Positions 35,247 to 44,415 of a stretch of DNA of 64,000 nt are shown here, piece by piece; within the stretch, counting starts at the first letter, position 1; every line of letters begins with the position of its first letter. Source of the stretch: CAHJWH01 sp965198905. GTDB lineage: Bacteria; Pseudomonadota; Alphaproteobacteria; Caulobacterales; Caulobacteraceae. The translations under genes were made by a program, and so were the position numbers. The notes below the pieces were generated by a model. The model saw only the letters and a list, made by a program, of their open reading frames with translations, had not been told where the DNA came from and searched no databases. The stretch covers positions 744,001 to 808,000 of the forward strand of contig OZ240678.1 of NCBI GenBank assembly GCA_965198905.1, in the 5' to 3' direction.

Positions 35247-35643
35247 CTCCCTGCTTCATCCGCATCCACGTAGGCGGCGCGGAGGTGGGGACCGGCGCCC
35301 TGAAGGGCCGCTACGAGCACGGGCTGAACCTGTGGGTTATGAACGCCATGACCCCGGAGACGGAGACGACCACCAACTATTTCTGGGCGTCCGTGCGTAC
35401 CCACGCGCTGGGCGACCGCAGGCCGACGCCCTGTTCTTTCAGCAGGTCGGGGAAGCCTTCGAGGAGGACCGCGCCGTGCTGGAAGCCCAGAAGCAGGTCA
35501 TCCTGGAGCACGGTGATAGCTGGACCCATGCGCTCCAGGCCGATGCGGGCGCGCTGCAGGCCCGCCGCATCGTGGAGCGGCTGATCGAGCGAGAAGATCG
35601 CGACTCCAGCCTTGGCGTCCACCGCGCCTGCACGTCGCCCTGA
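35247..35643 (+). pseudogene. C-terminal scrap of a Rieske ring-hydroxylating oxygenase
   Basis: Directly after the IS right end the plus strand reads PCFIRIHVGGAEVGTGALKG and AMTPETETTTNYFWASVRTH, then changes frame near 35410 to LFFQQVGEAFEEDRAVLEAQ and ADAGALQARRIVERLIERE, ending at 35643. The TPETETTTNYFWA and EDRAVLEAQ patterns are those of the C-terminal catalytic domain of vanillate O-demethylase-type oxygenases. The Rieske domain and iron ligands are lost to the IS-associated deletion, and a frameshift remains. It hints that the region once carried aromatic O-demethylation. Confidence 0.7.
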
Positions 35644-35920
35644 ACGGGCGGACGCCTGACGTCAGGGGGCATGGCCGTTTGAGCGCTGCGGTCTGGCAAA
35701 AGAGGCTTAATCCTACGGGACTCAGCGCTCCGGTTTCGGTGCCGGGATGAGCGGATCAAGCGACGCAACGATCTCGCCGTCTCTGCAAGCGGCTGCGCCG
35801 TGTCGCACCCGGAAGCCGCCCGCTGACGTGAGGGGTCGTCCAGGTCGCCGCGTACCCAGGCATGCGACGCTTTGAAGAGGCCGGATCACGGCTCCAGGCG
35901 ACCGCGTGCCTGGGGGATAG
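35644..35920. promoter_or_regulatory. Upstream region of TonB receptor 2 with a hairpin over the ribosome site
   Basis: The 277-base gap before the second receptor contains 12-base arms at 35855-35866 (cccaggcatgcg) and 35903-35914 (cgcgtgcctggg) that pair at 11 of 12 positions, with a 36-base loop. The 3' arm ends 6 bases before the ATG at 35921 and covers the tggggg ribosome site, so folding would hide the start. I looked for a cobalamin riboswitch (B12 box) and did not find one. No CATAC/GTATG palindrome is present here. Confidence 0.35.
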
Positions 35921-38122
35921 ATGCCATTCGTCCGGTCTTGCCCTGCGGGGCGCCTTCGAGCCTTAGCGCTCGCCGCCGTCTCGACGAGCTTGGCCGTCAC
36001 CGGGGCGGCGCAGGCCCAGTTCACGCCAGCCGCCCCTCCTTCTAGCGCGCCACCCTCGCCGGGGGGTGTCACCGTAGCCTCTCAGGTCGTTGTCACCGCC
36101 TCGCGCCTCAACCTTGTCGGCACGGCCCAGACGGCCAGCCAGGGCTCCGTCACCCAACAGGAGCTGGCCCTGCGCCCGGTGTACCGCGTCGGCCAGTTGT
36201 TGGAGACCACGGGCATGGTGGTCACCATTCATTCCGGCGAGGGCAAGGCCAACCAGTACCTGGCCCGCGGCTTCAACCTCGACCACGGCACCGACGCGGC
36301 CATCTTTGTGGACGGCATGCCGGTGAACCGGCCGACCAACACCCACGGCCAGGGCTATTCGGACATGAACTTCCTCATGCCCCAAATGACCGCCGGGCTC
36401 GACTACACCAAGGGACCCTACTACGCCTCGGTCGGCGACTTCGGCGCGGTGATCTCCGCCCACATCCGCTTGCTTGATGCCATTCCGAATCAGGTGTCGC
36501 TTAGCGCCGGCACGCTTGGGGACCAGAGCGCCTTCGTCGCCGGGACGCATGAATTTGGCGCCGACGCCCGGCTACTGGCGGCGATGGACTATGGCCACCT
36601 CGACGGTCCGTGGGACCCCTCGGAAAACTTCCACAAGATCAACGCAGCGCTCCGCTACAGCCACGGCACTCCGCTGGACGGCTACAGCCTGACCGCGCTT
36701 TATTATCACAGCCGGGGCCTGCTCACGACCGACCAGCCGGTGGAGGCCTTCCAGCAGGGGCTGATCAGCCGCTACGGCACGCTTGACCCCTCCGACGCCA
36801 GCCGGTCGGAGCGCTTCAGCCTGTCGGGCGACTTCGACAAGCGCGGCTCGAACTGGCGGTTCGCCTCCAACGCCTACTACATCCAGAGCCACATGACGCT
36901 GTGGAACGACTTCACCCACTATCTGATCGATCCTGTGAACGGCGACCAGGAGCAGCAGGACGAGACGCGCACCACCTGGGGGGGAATGGCCACCTACACG
37001 CTATCCCTGCACCTCGGGTCCATCCTTACCGACACCAGCCTGGGCGTCCAGGGCCGCTACGACGACGCCTATGTCGACCGCCGCCATACGCGCGATCAGA
37101 TGACGCTGCCCGTCTGCAACCTGCTGCAGGCGGACGGGTCGGTCACGGAGTATGACGCGGTGCAGGGGGCCTGCAACGCCGACCGCGTGCACCTCGGCGA
37201 CCTCGGCCCCTACCTGGAGAACACCACCCATTGGCTGCCGTGGCTGCGCACTGTGGTGGGCCTGCGAGAGGAATATTATACCGCCAGTGACCACAGCTTC
37301 ATCTCGGGCTTCCAGGGCTCCACCAGCCAGACCCTGTTCCAGCCGAAGGGCAGCCTGATCTTCGGTCCGTTCGAGAAGACCGAGCTGTATCTCAGCGCCG
37401 GCAAGGGCTTTCACTCCGACGATGTACGCGGCGTGTTCGGCACCGTCGGCCTGGAGGGCGCGGGCGGCCAAGCGGGCCGCACGCCGCTTCTCGCCGCAGC
37501 CACGGGGGGAGAGGTGGGCCTGCGCACCAACATCGTCCCCAAGCTCAACGCCCAGTTCGCCGCCTTTCAGGAGGACTTCAAATCCGAGCTGGCCTATGAC
37601 GCCGACGTGGGCCAGGACAGCGCCTCGGCCCCCAGCCGCCGGCACGGGGTGGAGGTCTCCGGCCAGTACCACCCCTTCCGATGGGTGGAGCTGAACACCG
37701 ACCTCGCCTGGTCGCGGGCGCGCTACCGAGGCGATGCGGCCTCGCTGGCCAGCTTCGGCCTGGGCGGCACCTACATCGCCAATGCGCCGAGCTTCATCGG
37801 CTCTTTCGGCATGATCTTGAACGACCTCGGCCCCTGGTTCGGCGGCCTGCAGTGGCGAGAGCTCGGCCCCTACCCGATCGACGACGGCGAAGCGCTGCCT
37901 CAGGACAAGGGCTACAGCGAGTTCAACGCTGACATCGGTTACCATTACCGTAGCCACCTGACATTTCAGGTGAGCGTCTTCAACCTGACCAACACCCACG
38001 CCAATGCGGCGGCCTACTACTACAGCTACCGCCTGGCGCCGACGTCGCCCGTCGAGACCGGACCGACCTTCCATCCGCTGGAGCCCCTCTCCGCCCGCTT
38101 CAGCGTCACAGCTACCTTCTGA
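35921..38122 (+). CDS. TonB-dependent receptor (metal-island paralogue 2)
   Basis: A 733-aa outer-membrane receptor clearly paralogous to the one at 26860-29106: both share SQVV-TASR, GQLLET, ARGFNLDHGTD, NRPTN-HGQGYSD and near-identical barrel segments throughout (for example TLWNDFTH, DPVNGDQEQQDE). It has a signal peptide (residues 1-32, ending AAQAQ), plug and barrel, ending FSVTATF. Where paralogue 1 has SDHMHMPD it has SAHIRLLD. It is flanked on the left by dead mobile DNA and has a possible regulatory hairpin before the start. Cargo unknown; divergence between the two suggests different substrates. Confidence 0.88.
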   Translation: MPFVRSCPAGRLRALALAAVSTSLAVTGAAQAQFTPAAPPSSAPPSPGGVTVASQVVVTASRLNLVGTAQTASQGSVTQQELALRPVYRVGQLLETTGMVVTIHSGEGKANQYLARGFNLDHGTDAAIFVDGMPVNRPTNTHGQGYSDMNFLMPQMTAGLDYTKGPYYASVGDFGAVISAHIRLLDAIPNQVSLSAGTLGDQSAFVAGTHEFGADARLLAAMDYGHLDGPWDPSENFHKINAALRYSHGTPLDGYSLTALYYHSRGLLTTDQPVEAFQQGLISRYGTLDPSDASRSERFSLSGDFDKRGSNWRFASNAYYIQSHMTLWNDFTHYLIDPVNGDQEQQDETRTTWGGMATYTLSLHLGSILTDTSLGVQGRYDDAYVDRRHTRDQMTLPVCNLLQADGSVTEYDAVQGACNADRVHLGDLGPYLENTTHWLPWLRTVVGLREEYYTASDHSFISGFQGSTSQTLFQPKGSLIFGPFEKTELYLSAGKGFHSDDVRGVFGTVGLEGAGGQAGRTPLLAAATGGEVGLRTNIVPKLNAQFAAFQEDFKSELAYDADVGQDSASAPSRRHGVEVSGQYHPFRWVELNTDLAWSRARYRGDAASLASFGLGGTYIANAPSFIGSFGMILNDLGPWFGGLQWRELGPYPIDDGEALPQDKGYSEFNADIGYHYRSHLTFQVSVFNLTNTHANAAAYYYSYRLAPTSPVETGPTFHPLEPLSARFSVTATF

Positions 38123-38225
38123 CGGCGCGCGCGATGGGGCTGTACTGACACGGCCGTTGCGAGAGGGGCGGCGAGAGGCTACGAAGTCTCTGAAAATACT
38201 TTTTCTTCCCGCGTGTTGGAAGCCC

Positions 38226-39020
38226 ATGATGTTCCGCATCGCAGTTACGCGTAGATCTCTCGCGGCAAGCGCGGCCTTAGGCCTTCTGATCCTGGGCGGC
38301 TTGGCGACAGCGCCGGCGGCTGTGCCGACCGCCACTCCAACGACCTATCTGTTGTTCGCGTTCAGCGATCCACGGCCCGGCCAGGAAGCGGCCTACGCTC
38401 GCTGGTTCGCCGAGCGGCGACACCTGGAGCGCGCGGCGAAAGCCCCCGGCGTCATGGACGTGGAGCATTACATACCGGGACCCGAGCTTCGCCACGCGCC
38501 GATGAAGACGCCTCATGACCTGGTGCTCTACACGGTGACGACGGCGCAGCCGCAGGCGACCGCCGACACCGTGACGCGGCTGCGAGTGGCCGGCGACGCC
38601 TGGCCCGGTTCGGACGTCGCCACGGTCAGGACCGCGACCTATACCGCCCTGGCCCCGGCGGCCAAGGGGGTGGGCGGCGAGCCCGTCGGCGCGACGTCCG
38701 GCCCCGCCACCCGCTACGCCGTGCTGGCCTTCCACTCGGTGGTGACGGGCCAGGACGACAGCTTCAACGGCTGGTACGACACGGTCCACCTTCCCGAGCT
38801 CCTGGCCAACCCCGGCGTGGTCAGCGGCCAGAGGGGCGAGCGCAGCCAAGTGCAGTTCGGCCCGGCGTCGGAGGCCAGCCCGCCCTATCTGATGCTGCTG
38901 CGCATCGCCACCAGCGACCTGCCCGCCGTCTTCGCGGGCATCCTGAAGGGCGGTCCTCCGTCACCCGCCATCGATCGCGCCCACAGCTATGGTTTCACCT
39001 ACCAGGCCGTGGGTCCGTAG
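38226..39020 (+). CDS. Exported protein with two ferredoxin-like (Dabb/EthD-type) repeats
   Basis: A 264-aa protein starting at ATG-ATG (38226 or 38229) with a signal peptide (residues 1-32, ending AAVPT). Two similar halves follow: YLLFAFSDPRPGQE with WFAERRHLERAAKAPGVM (about residues 40-130), and YAVLAFHSVVTGQ with GWYDTVHLPELLANPGVV (about 155-255). Each looks like a dimeric alpha/beta barrel domain with the conserved W(F/Y)...HL core of EthD-like and related proteins. Such folds usually act in the cytoplasm on small aromatic or polyketide ligands; export is unusual. It follows TonB receptor 2 by about 100 bases and may be in its operon. Confidence 0.65.
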   Translation: MMFRIAVTRRSLAASAALGLLILGGLATAPAAVPTATPTTYLLFAFSDPRPGQEAAYARWFAERRHLERAAKAPGVMDVEHYIPGPELRHAPMKTPHDLVLYTVTTAQPQATADTVTRLRVAGDAWPGSDVATVRTATYTALAPAAKGVGGEPVGATSGPATRYAVLAFHSVVTGQDDSFNGWYDTVHLPELLANPGVVSGQRGERSQVQFGPASEASPPYLMLLRIATSDLPAVFAGILKGGPPSPAIDRAHSYGFTYQAVGP

Positions 39021-39071
39021 ACCCGCGCGAGGTCGCGGCCCGGATGGTCCCGCCTGGCGCCTTTGCCCTCT

Positions 39072-41435
39072 TCAGAAGTGGGCGCCGAACGTCACCCCAA
39101 AGATGCGCGGGGCCCCGGGGGTCACTTCATCGGCGGAGGTCTCCATCGCATTGATGAAGGTGTACTGGTTCAACAGGTTCCTGACGTAGACCTGGACATC
39201 GTAGTGCTTGTTCGGCGCTGTCCAAATCACGGCGGAGTCGACCAGATTGTACGCGCCTGCGTGGATGACGTTGTCCGGCGTCAGCGGATAGCGGGCGTTA
39301 TAGTGTTCGTTGCCGGTGATGGCGAACGCGCCGTAAGGCGTATCCCTTTTATAGGTCGCCCCCAACGAAAAGGTGATTGGCTGGGCGAAGGCGACGTCGC
39401 GCCCGGCCAAGTTGGCCGGCGTGTTGACCACGCGGCCGAGAAGCTGTCCGGTGCTGCTCATCACCGTCTCGTATGTCGCCGATGACGTACCGGGATACTG
39501 GTCGTACTTGGCGTCGAGGAACTCGGCGTTGGCGTTGAAGGTCAGCTCACGGGTGGCGACCCAGGTGGCGTCGGCGTCCACGCCCTTGACGTGCTCGGTT
39601 CCCACGTTCTCCAGGAAGGCGTTGCCCGCAGGCGCCCCGAGCGTGGAGCGCACCTGCACGTTGGTGTAGTCATAGTAGAAATAGGCCGCGTTGAAGCGGA
39701 CCCGATGGTCGAACAGCTCCGTTTTTATCCCGCCCTCATAGGCGTCCAGCACCTCCGGCGAGGCTGGCGGATTGGTGAATAGGTCAGGGTTGAAAGCGCC
39801 GGACTTGAAGCCTCGGTTGAACGAGACGTAGGCGTGGATGTCGCGGCCGAAGTCCTGCGCCACCACCGCGCGGTAGGTCAACTTGTCGAAGTGCTCGGTG
39901 GTTGGGATGCCGTTCGGAAAGCCGGCGAACGGTTCGCCGGGAAAGGTGACGGTCGTGGCCGGCAGGGCAAGCACCGAGTCGGGACGTCCCGGGAAGGGCG
40001 TCACCAGGCCGTTGAGAGTGATCGACTCGCTGGTGTAGCGCAGGCCGCCCGTTACGTGGGTGGAGTCGAAGATGCGGTAGGTGGCGTCGGCGTAGCCTGA
40101 ATAGGAGGTGTCGGTTGGATAGCCCGTGGTCGTGATGGGCGTGCCGCTGGAGCAGTCGGCCGCCAAGGCCCCGAAGCAGGTCGGTATGGTCGACAGCTGC
40201 TCCTCCACCTTGTTGTGGAAGAAAAAGAAGCCGCCGACCCAGTCCAGAGGCGATCTCGACGGCTTGGAGGTGAACTGCAGCTCTTCGCTCCAGGTCCGGT
40301 TGTTCTCGCGGAAGGCGTCCACCGTTACGCCCTCGTTGATCGTCGTCGCCTTCGGGATCCCCGGCTGGATCGGGATGGTGGCCACAACAGGCGCGCCCGG
40401 GTCAGGCGAGGCGCCGGGGAAGAGCGTGAGTTCGTGGCTGGTCTGGTAGGCTGACAGGCTCTGGGCGTTGAAGAAGCCGAAATCCTGCTGGACCTTCAGC
40501 GAGGCGAGATAGGAGGTGAACGGAGACGAGGGATCGATGTAGTCGGAGACGTTGTAGTGTCCAAGGTAAGACGTCTCGTCGTTGGCGCGGGTGCCGGGAG
40601 CGACTTCATAGCCGTAGCCAAGGTTGCGGTTGTTGGTGTCGTAGATGAGGGAGCCGGTGACCTTGGTCGTCGAGGTCGGCGTCCACTTCGCCTTGGCCTG
40701 CACGCCCGTCTCGTTGCCCTTGTCGATGCGGTCGCCAGTAAAGACGTTGGTGCCCCAGCCGCGGTTCTGCTCCTGATGAAACACCGACACATTGGTGGAC
40801 AGGGTGTCGGTGATCGGCGTGGAGGCGTAAAAACTCTCCTGGGTGGTGTCGTAGTTGCCGACCCCGACCGTGGCGTCCAGGCGCTGGCGGTTGTCTGGGT
40901 CGCGCGTGGTGACGGAGATCAGGCCGGCGGTGGCGTTGCGGCCGTAGAGGGTGCCCTGCGGACCCTTGACCACCTCGATCTGGTCGACGTTGTTGAACGA
41001 GAAGATACCGGTGGCCGGATTCGCCAGGTAGACGCCGTCGATATAGGTGGCGACCTGCTCTTCGTTGTAGCCAGTGCTGGCCGAACCGATGCCGCGCAGA
41101 TAGACGTTGTTGCCGCCCGAAGGCAGGACGTTCAGGCCCGGCGTGAGGTTGGGCAACTGCAGCACGCTGGTGATGTCCAGCGCCTTCAGCGCCGCGGCGG
41201 GCAACGCCTCCACCGTCCCCGAGACCTTCTGCAGGTCGACGGAGCGACGCGTGGCGGTGACCACCACCTCCTGCACCCCGACAGGCACGTCCGCCGGCTG
41301 CGCAGCGGGCGCCGGCTGACCCAGAGGCGAGGCCGAGGCAGCCGGCTCGAGAGCAGAGGCAGCCGTTTGAGCATGAGCAGCCCCCACCGCCATCAGCGCC
41401 GCCAAAGACACGCCGATCCTGAGTCGTCCCAGCAT
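39072..41435 (-). CDS. TonB-dependent receptor, sphingomonad-type
   Basis: A 787-aa outer-membrane receptor unrelated in detail to the other two in this window. The ATG at 41435 has a ggggag ribosome site 9 bases upstream; a GTG at 41465 is less likely. The signal peptide ends GAAHAQ, and after an Ala/Pro-rich linker comes QEVVVTATRR, the plug (LPNLTPGLNVLPSGGNNVYLRGIG, with DQIEVVKGPQGTLYGRNATAG at its end, about residue 175) and the barrel ending FGVTFGAHF. This plug form is common in receptors for plant- or aromatic-derived compounds. The substrate is unknown. Confidence 0.9.
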   Translation of the reverse strand: MLGRLRIGVSLAALMAVGAAHAQTAASALEPAASASPLGQPAPAAQPADVPVGVQEVVVTATRRSVDLQKVSGTVEALPAAALKALDITSVLQLPNLTPGLNVLPSGGNNVYLRGIGSASTGYNEEQVATYIDGVYLANPATGIFSFNNVDQIEVVKGPQGTLYGRNATAGLISVTTRDPDNRQRLDATVGVGNYDTTQESFYASTPITDTLSTNVSVFHQEQNRGWGTNVFTGDRIDKGNETGVQAKAKWTPTSTTKVTGSLIYDTNNRNLGYGYEVAPGTRANDETSYLGHYNVSDYIDPSSPFTSYLASLKVQQDFGFFNAQSLSAYQTSHELTLFPGASPDPGAPVVATIPIQPGIPKATTINEGVTVDAFRENNRTWSEELQFTSKPSRSPLDWVGGFFFFHNKVEEQLSTIPTCFGALAADCSSGTPITTTGYPTDTSYSGYADATYRIFDSTHVTGGLRYTSESITLNGLVTPFPGRPDSVLALPATTVTFPGEPFAGFPNGIPTTEHFDKLTYRAVVAQDFGRDIHAYVSFNRGFKSGAFNPDLFTNPPASPEVLDAYEGGIKTELFDHRVRFNAAYFYYDYTNVQVRSTLGAPAGNAFLENVGTEHVKGVDADATWVATRELTFNANAEFLDAKYDQYPGTSSATYETVMSSTGQLLGRVVNTPANLAGRDVAFAQPITFSLGATYKRDTPYGAFAITGNEHYNARYPLTPDNVIHAGAYNLVDSAVIWTAPNKHYDVQVYVRNLLNQYTFINAMETSADEVTPGAPRIFGVTFGAHF

Positions 41436-42066
41436 TTTTATCAACTCCCCAGAGCGCCGAGACACCCGCCCGCGCCTAAATTATGTTTTAGCTAAAAATC
41501 TTTTCCCGTTTCGTCGAACTTGTCAACGCCGCCGCACTTTTCTCCGGCCGAACGGATAGACTGGCGGCAAGGAGTCGCGGGACCCCGCAAGGCTGGCGCG
41601 CGCAAGCCAAGTGCGACGAGTATAGCAAAAGTGGGGGGTGAGTAACCAACAAGGAGGGGGCGGTGTGAATATCTATCTTGATCGGCACCATACCTGGAAG
41701 TTGGCTCTGATATCTTAGACAAGGCCCTCAGCTAAGTTGCTAACATTGTGGCTTGGGTTTGGGTATCAACCAACGTGGCATTTTCACGATGGTCTCCGTC
41801 TCTGGATAGAAGCGATCTCCGATAGTGATTTCTCCGGGAATAGGCTGATCACCGCCGCAGCTTCGATGCAGAAAGGAGATAATGGATTGGATTATGGCTT
41901 TTTGCATCGGCGGGTATCCTCTAGGATGGTGGCTTCTGCAGCGCCCTGGAGCCGGGCTGGTCAGGCGGAGCACTGGGAGGATGATCGAGCATGGCGCTTG
42001 GCCTCGGCTAGGCCGGCCTCACCGCCCCGCCTCCCAGAGTCCGCCTTTGTGGCAGGCAAAAGCGTC
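41436..42066. other. AT-richer stretch without a supported gene
   Basis: About 630 bases between the divergent TonB receptor and DHA2 transporter genes. The section 41480-41920 is distinctly AT-richer than the flanks and contains several short open frames on both strands, none with recognisable content. It probably holds the promoters of both genes. The frame of the transporter is open back to 41737 (with an ATG at 41926), but this part has no membrane segment or family motif. Confidence 0.3.
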
Positions 42067-43593
42067 GTGAGCTCAGCATCTCCTGCTGTCCTGCATGCGC
42101 CCGAGGCGCTGACGGCGGCGCGCTTCCGGGTCGTCCTCGCGGGTCTGATGACGGTCATGGCGCTGGCCGTCATGGACACCAACATCGTCAACACTTCGCT
42201 GCCGCGGATCATGGGAGAGCTCGGCGGCCTGTCCAGGCTGACCTGGGTGGTGTCGGCGTTCCTGCTGACCTCCACCATCGCCACGCCGCTCTACGGCAAG
42301 TTGTCAGACATGTACGGGCGGCGCCGGCTGATCACCATTTCCATCACCGTGTTCCTGGCTGGCTCGGTGCTGTGTGGGCTCGCGCGGTCGATGACGCAGC
42401 TGATCCTGTTCCGGGCGCTGCAAGGCGTCGGCGCCGGCGGTCTGGTGGTGCTCGCCCAGGCCATCATCGGCGATCTGGTCGCGCCCCGCGAACGGGGTCG
42501 CTACCAGGGCCTGTTCACCAGCGTGTTCGCCCTGTCCAGCCTGGCGGGTCCCCTGATTGGGGGAGCGCTGACCACCTATCTCTCCTGGCGCTGGATATTC
42601 TACGTCAACCTGCCGCTGGGCGCTGTGGCGCTCGGCCTCATCATGGGCGGACTGTCGGCCAGCTCGAACACGCACCGCCGTCGGATCGACTATCTGGGCG
42701 CTGGGCTCCTCACGGTGGCGACGACCAGCCTGCTCCTTCTCTTCAGCATGAGCGCGGAGATCGAGCGGCGGCTCGCGCTCATCGCTCTGCCGGCCGTGAC
42801 GGCCCTCTCAGGCTACGGCTTCGTCAGGCGGGAGCGGCGGGTCGCCGAGCCGATGTTCAACCTTGATCTTTACCGCAACCGCACCTTCGTCGTGGGCGCG
42901 GTGACCACCGCGACCATGGCCTTCGCCCTCTTCTCCGCCCTGGTGCTCCTGCCCGTGTACCTGCAGCTTGTGCTCGGGCGCTCGCCGATCCAGGCGGCGC
43001 TGATCATCACCCCCCAGATCGTCGGCATGGTCCTCAGCTCCTTCGTCGGCGGTCGCGCCGTCACCGCCACCGGCCGCATAAAACCTTTCCTTCTGATCGG
43101 CGTGGCGTTGCAGACGCTGGCCCTGGCGGAACTGGTCGCCGGCTCAGCCCTGACCGCGCCGGTCTGGGCATTTGCGGCCGTGAGCTTCGTGCTGGGCCTC
43201 GGAATGGGTATGGGCATGCCCAACGCCATCGTCGCTGTGCAGAACGCTATCCCGCGCGAGCAGATGGGCGTCGCCACCGGCGCACTCGGCTTCGTCCGTT
43301 CCCTCGGCGGCGCGGCCGGCGTGGCGTTGACCGGAGGCGTCGTGACGCTGGTGCTGAAGATCGTGCTGGGCGGCGAGCACCTTGGCCTGGACGTGCACGA
43401 CCTGGTGAACCAGGCGGTCAAGAGCGCCCCTCACCTGACGACCCTGCAGCAGACGAGCTTCATAGGCGCCTACCGACAGGCCATTGAGTGGAGCTTCGTC
43501 GTGTGCACCCTGTTCATGGCCGGCGCTCTCGCCTCGGTCACGTCACTGCCCAATCAGGACCTGCGCGGCGCCCCGGCGCCAGCCAGGGCCTGA
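42067..43593 (+). CDS. DHA2-family (EmrB/QacA) drug:H+ antiporter
   Basis: A 508-aa transporter from a GTG at 42067, chosen because family-like sequence starts just after it and a ggcagg site precedes it; an ATG at 41926 in the same frame would add 47 residues. It has 14 hydrophobic spans and the MFS motifs LDTNIVNTSLP-like (here MDTNIVNTSLPRI, about residue 35), GKLSDMYGRRR (motif A, about 80), and ALQGVGAGGLVVLAQ. It would pump out small hydrophobic drugs or metabolites across the inner membrane. It lacks an adjacent EmrA-type adaptor. It reads toward yceI 50 bases downstream. Confidence 0.85.
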   Translation: MSSASPAVLHAPEALTAARFRVVLAGLMTVMALAVMDTNIVNTSLPRIMGELGGLSRLTWVVSAFLLTSTIATPLYGKLSDMYGRRRLITISITVFLAGSVLCGLARSMTQLILFRALQGVGAGGLVVLAQAIIGDLVAPRERGRYQGLFTSVFALSSLAGPLIGGALTTYLSWRWIFYVNLPLGAVALGLIMGGLSASSNTHRRRIDYLGAGLLTVATTSLLLLFSMSAEIERRLALIALPAVTALSGYGFVRRERRVAEPMFNLDLYRNRTFVVGAVTTATMAFALFSALVLLPVYLQLVLGRSPIQAALIITPQIVGMVLSSFVGGRAVTATGRIKPFLLIGVALQTLALAELVAGSALTAPVWAFAAVSFVLGLGMGMGMPNAIVAVQNAIPREQMGVATGALGFVRSLGGAAGVALTGGVVTLVLKIVLGGEHLGLDVHDLVNQAVKSAPHLTTLQQTSFIGAYRQAIEWSFVVCTLFMAGALASVTSLPNQDLRGAPAPARA

Positions 43594-43644
43594 TCCGCTC
43601 CCGTTCATCGCCCCCCTAAGATCTCAGAGAAAAGGAACTCCTAC

Positions 43645-44259
43645 ATGGCCTCCCTCAAGCTTATCGCCGCGGCCGGCGCGGCCTTGCTTGTCTCCAGCGC
43701 CGCCTACGCGGCCGGTCCCGCCAATACCGACCCGGCCGCCGTGCAGCCCGGCGCCTACAAGGTGGAGCCGGGTCACACCCGCATCGAGTTCAGCCTGTCG
43801 CACATGGGCTTCTCGACTTGGTGGGGCGATTTCACCGGGGCCAGCGGCTCGCTCACGCTCGACCCGCACCATCCCGCGGCCGACCGGCTCTCCATCACCT
43901 TGCCGACTGCATCTGTGACGACCACCAACGCCAAGCTTGACGGCGAGCTGAGGGAGCCCGACTGGCTGGACGCGGCCAAGTATCCCACCGCAAGCTTCGT
44001 CTCCACCCAGGTGACGCCCACCGGCGCCAGCCAAGCGGACGTGATGGGCCAGCTCACGCTGCACGGTGTGACCCGCCCGGTGACCCTGCACGTCAAGTTC
44101 AACGGGGCGGGCGTAAATCCGCTGAGCAAGGCCTACACGGTGGGCTTCGATGCCGAGGGCGTAATCAAGCGCAGCGATTTCGGAGTTCTGAAATTGGTGC
44201 CCGTGATCGGCGACGAGGTGACGCTGCGCCTCAGCGGCGCCTTCGTGAAGGTCACCTGA
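43645..44259 (+). CDS. YceI-family periplasmic lipid-binding protein
   Basis: A 204-aa exported protein with signal peptide (residues 1-22, ending AYAAG). The YceI lipocalin-like fold is shown by YKVEPGHTRIEFSLSHMGFS (about 37-56), a short DFTGASGSLTLDP strand pair, the helix LREPDWLDAAKYPTASFVS and the C-terminal strand SDFGVLKLVPVIGDEVTLRL. The family binds isoprenoid-like lipids in a closed barrel; its role is not firmly known, though links to stress and isoprenoid quinones exist. It lies after the DHA2 gene in the same direction with a ribosome site aaaggaa before the ATG. Confidence 0.9.
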   Translation: MASLKLIAAAGAALLVSSAAYAAGPANTDPAAVQPGAYKVEPGHTRIEFSLSHMGFSTWWGDFTGASGSLTLDPHHPAADRLSITLPTASVTTTNAKLDGELREPDWLDAAKYPTASFVSTQVTPTGASQADVMGQLTLHGVTRPVTLHVKFNGAGVNPLSKAYTVGFDAEGVIKRSDFGVLKLVPVIGDEVTLRLSGAFVKVT

Positions 44260-44415
44260 CAACGGCGCGGGACGGCGGGCGCGCCTCTCCGCTGACGATG
44301 CGGTGGTGGGTCAGGTCGTGAGGGCTCCTGACCTTCGCTGCGTATTGCTATCGTAAGGCGTTCCTCCTTCGGCGAGCTGCAGGAGGATCGCCCGTCACCG
44401 ATCAGAAGTCCTTTC

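Noticed and set aside
35644..35920. Cobalamin riboswitch before TonB receptor 2
   Set aside because: A ttcggtgcc-like start was noticed, but the core and B12 box are absent.
41737..42066. N-terminal extension of the DHA2 transporter
   Set aside because: About 110 residues with no span or motif in AT-rich DNA; family proteins begin near the GTG at 42067.
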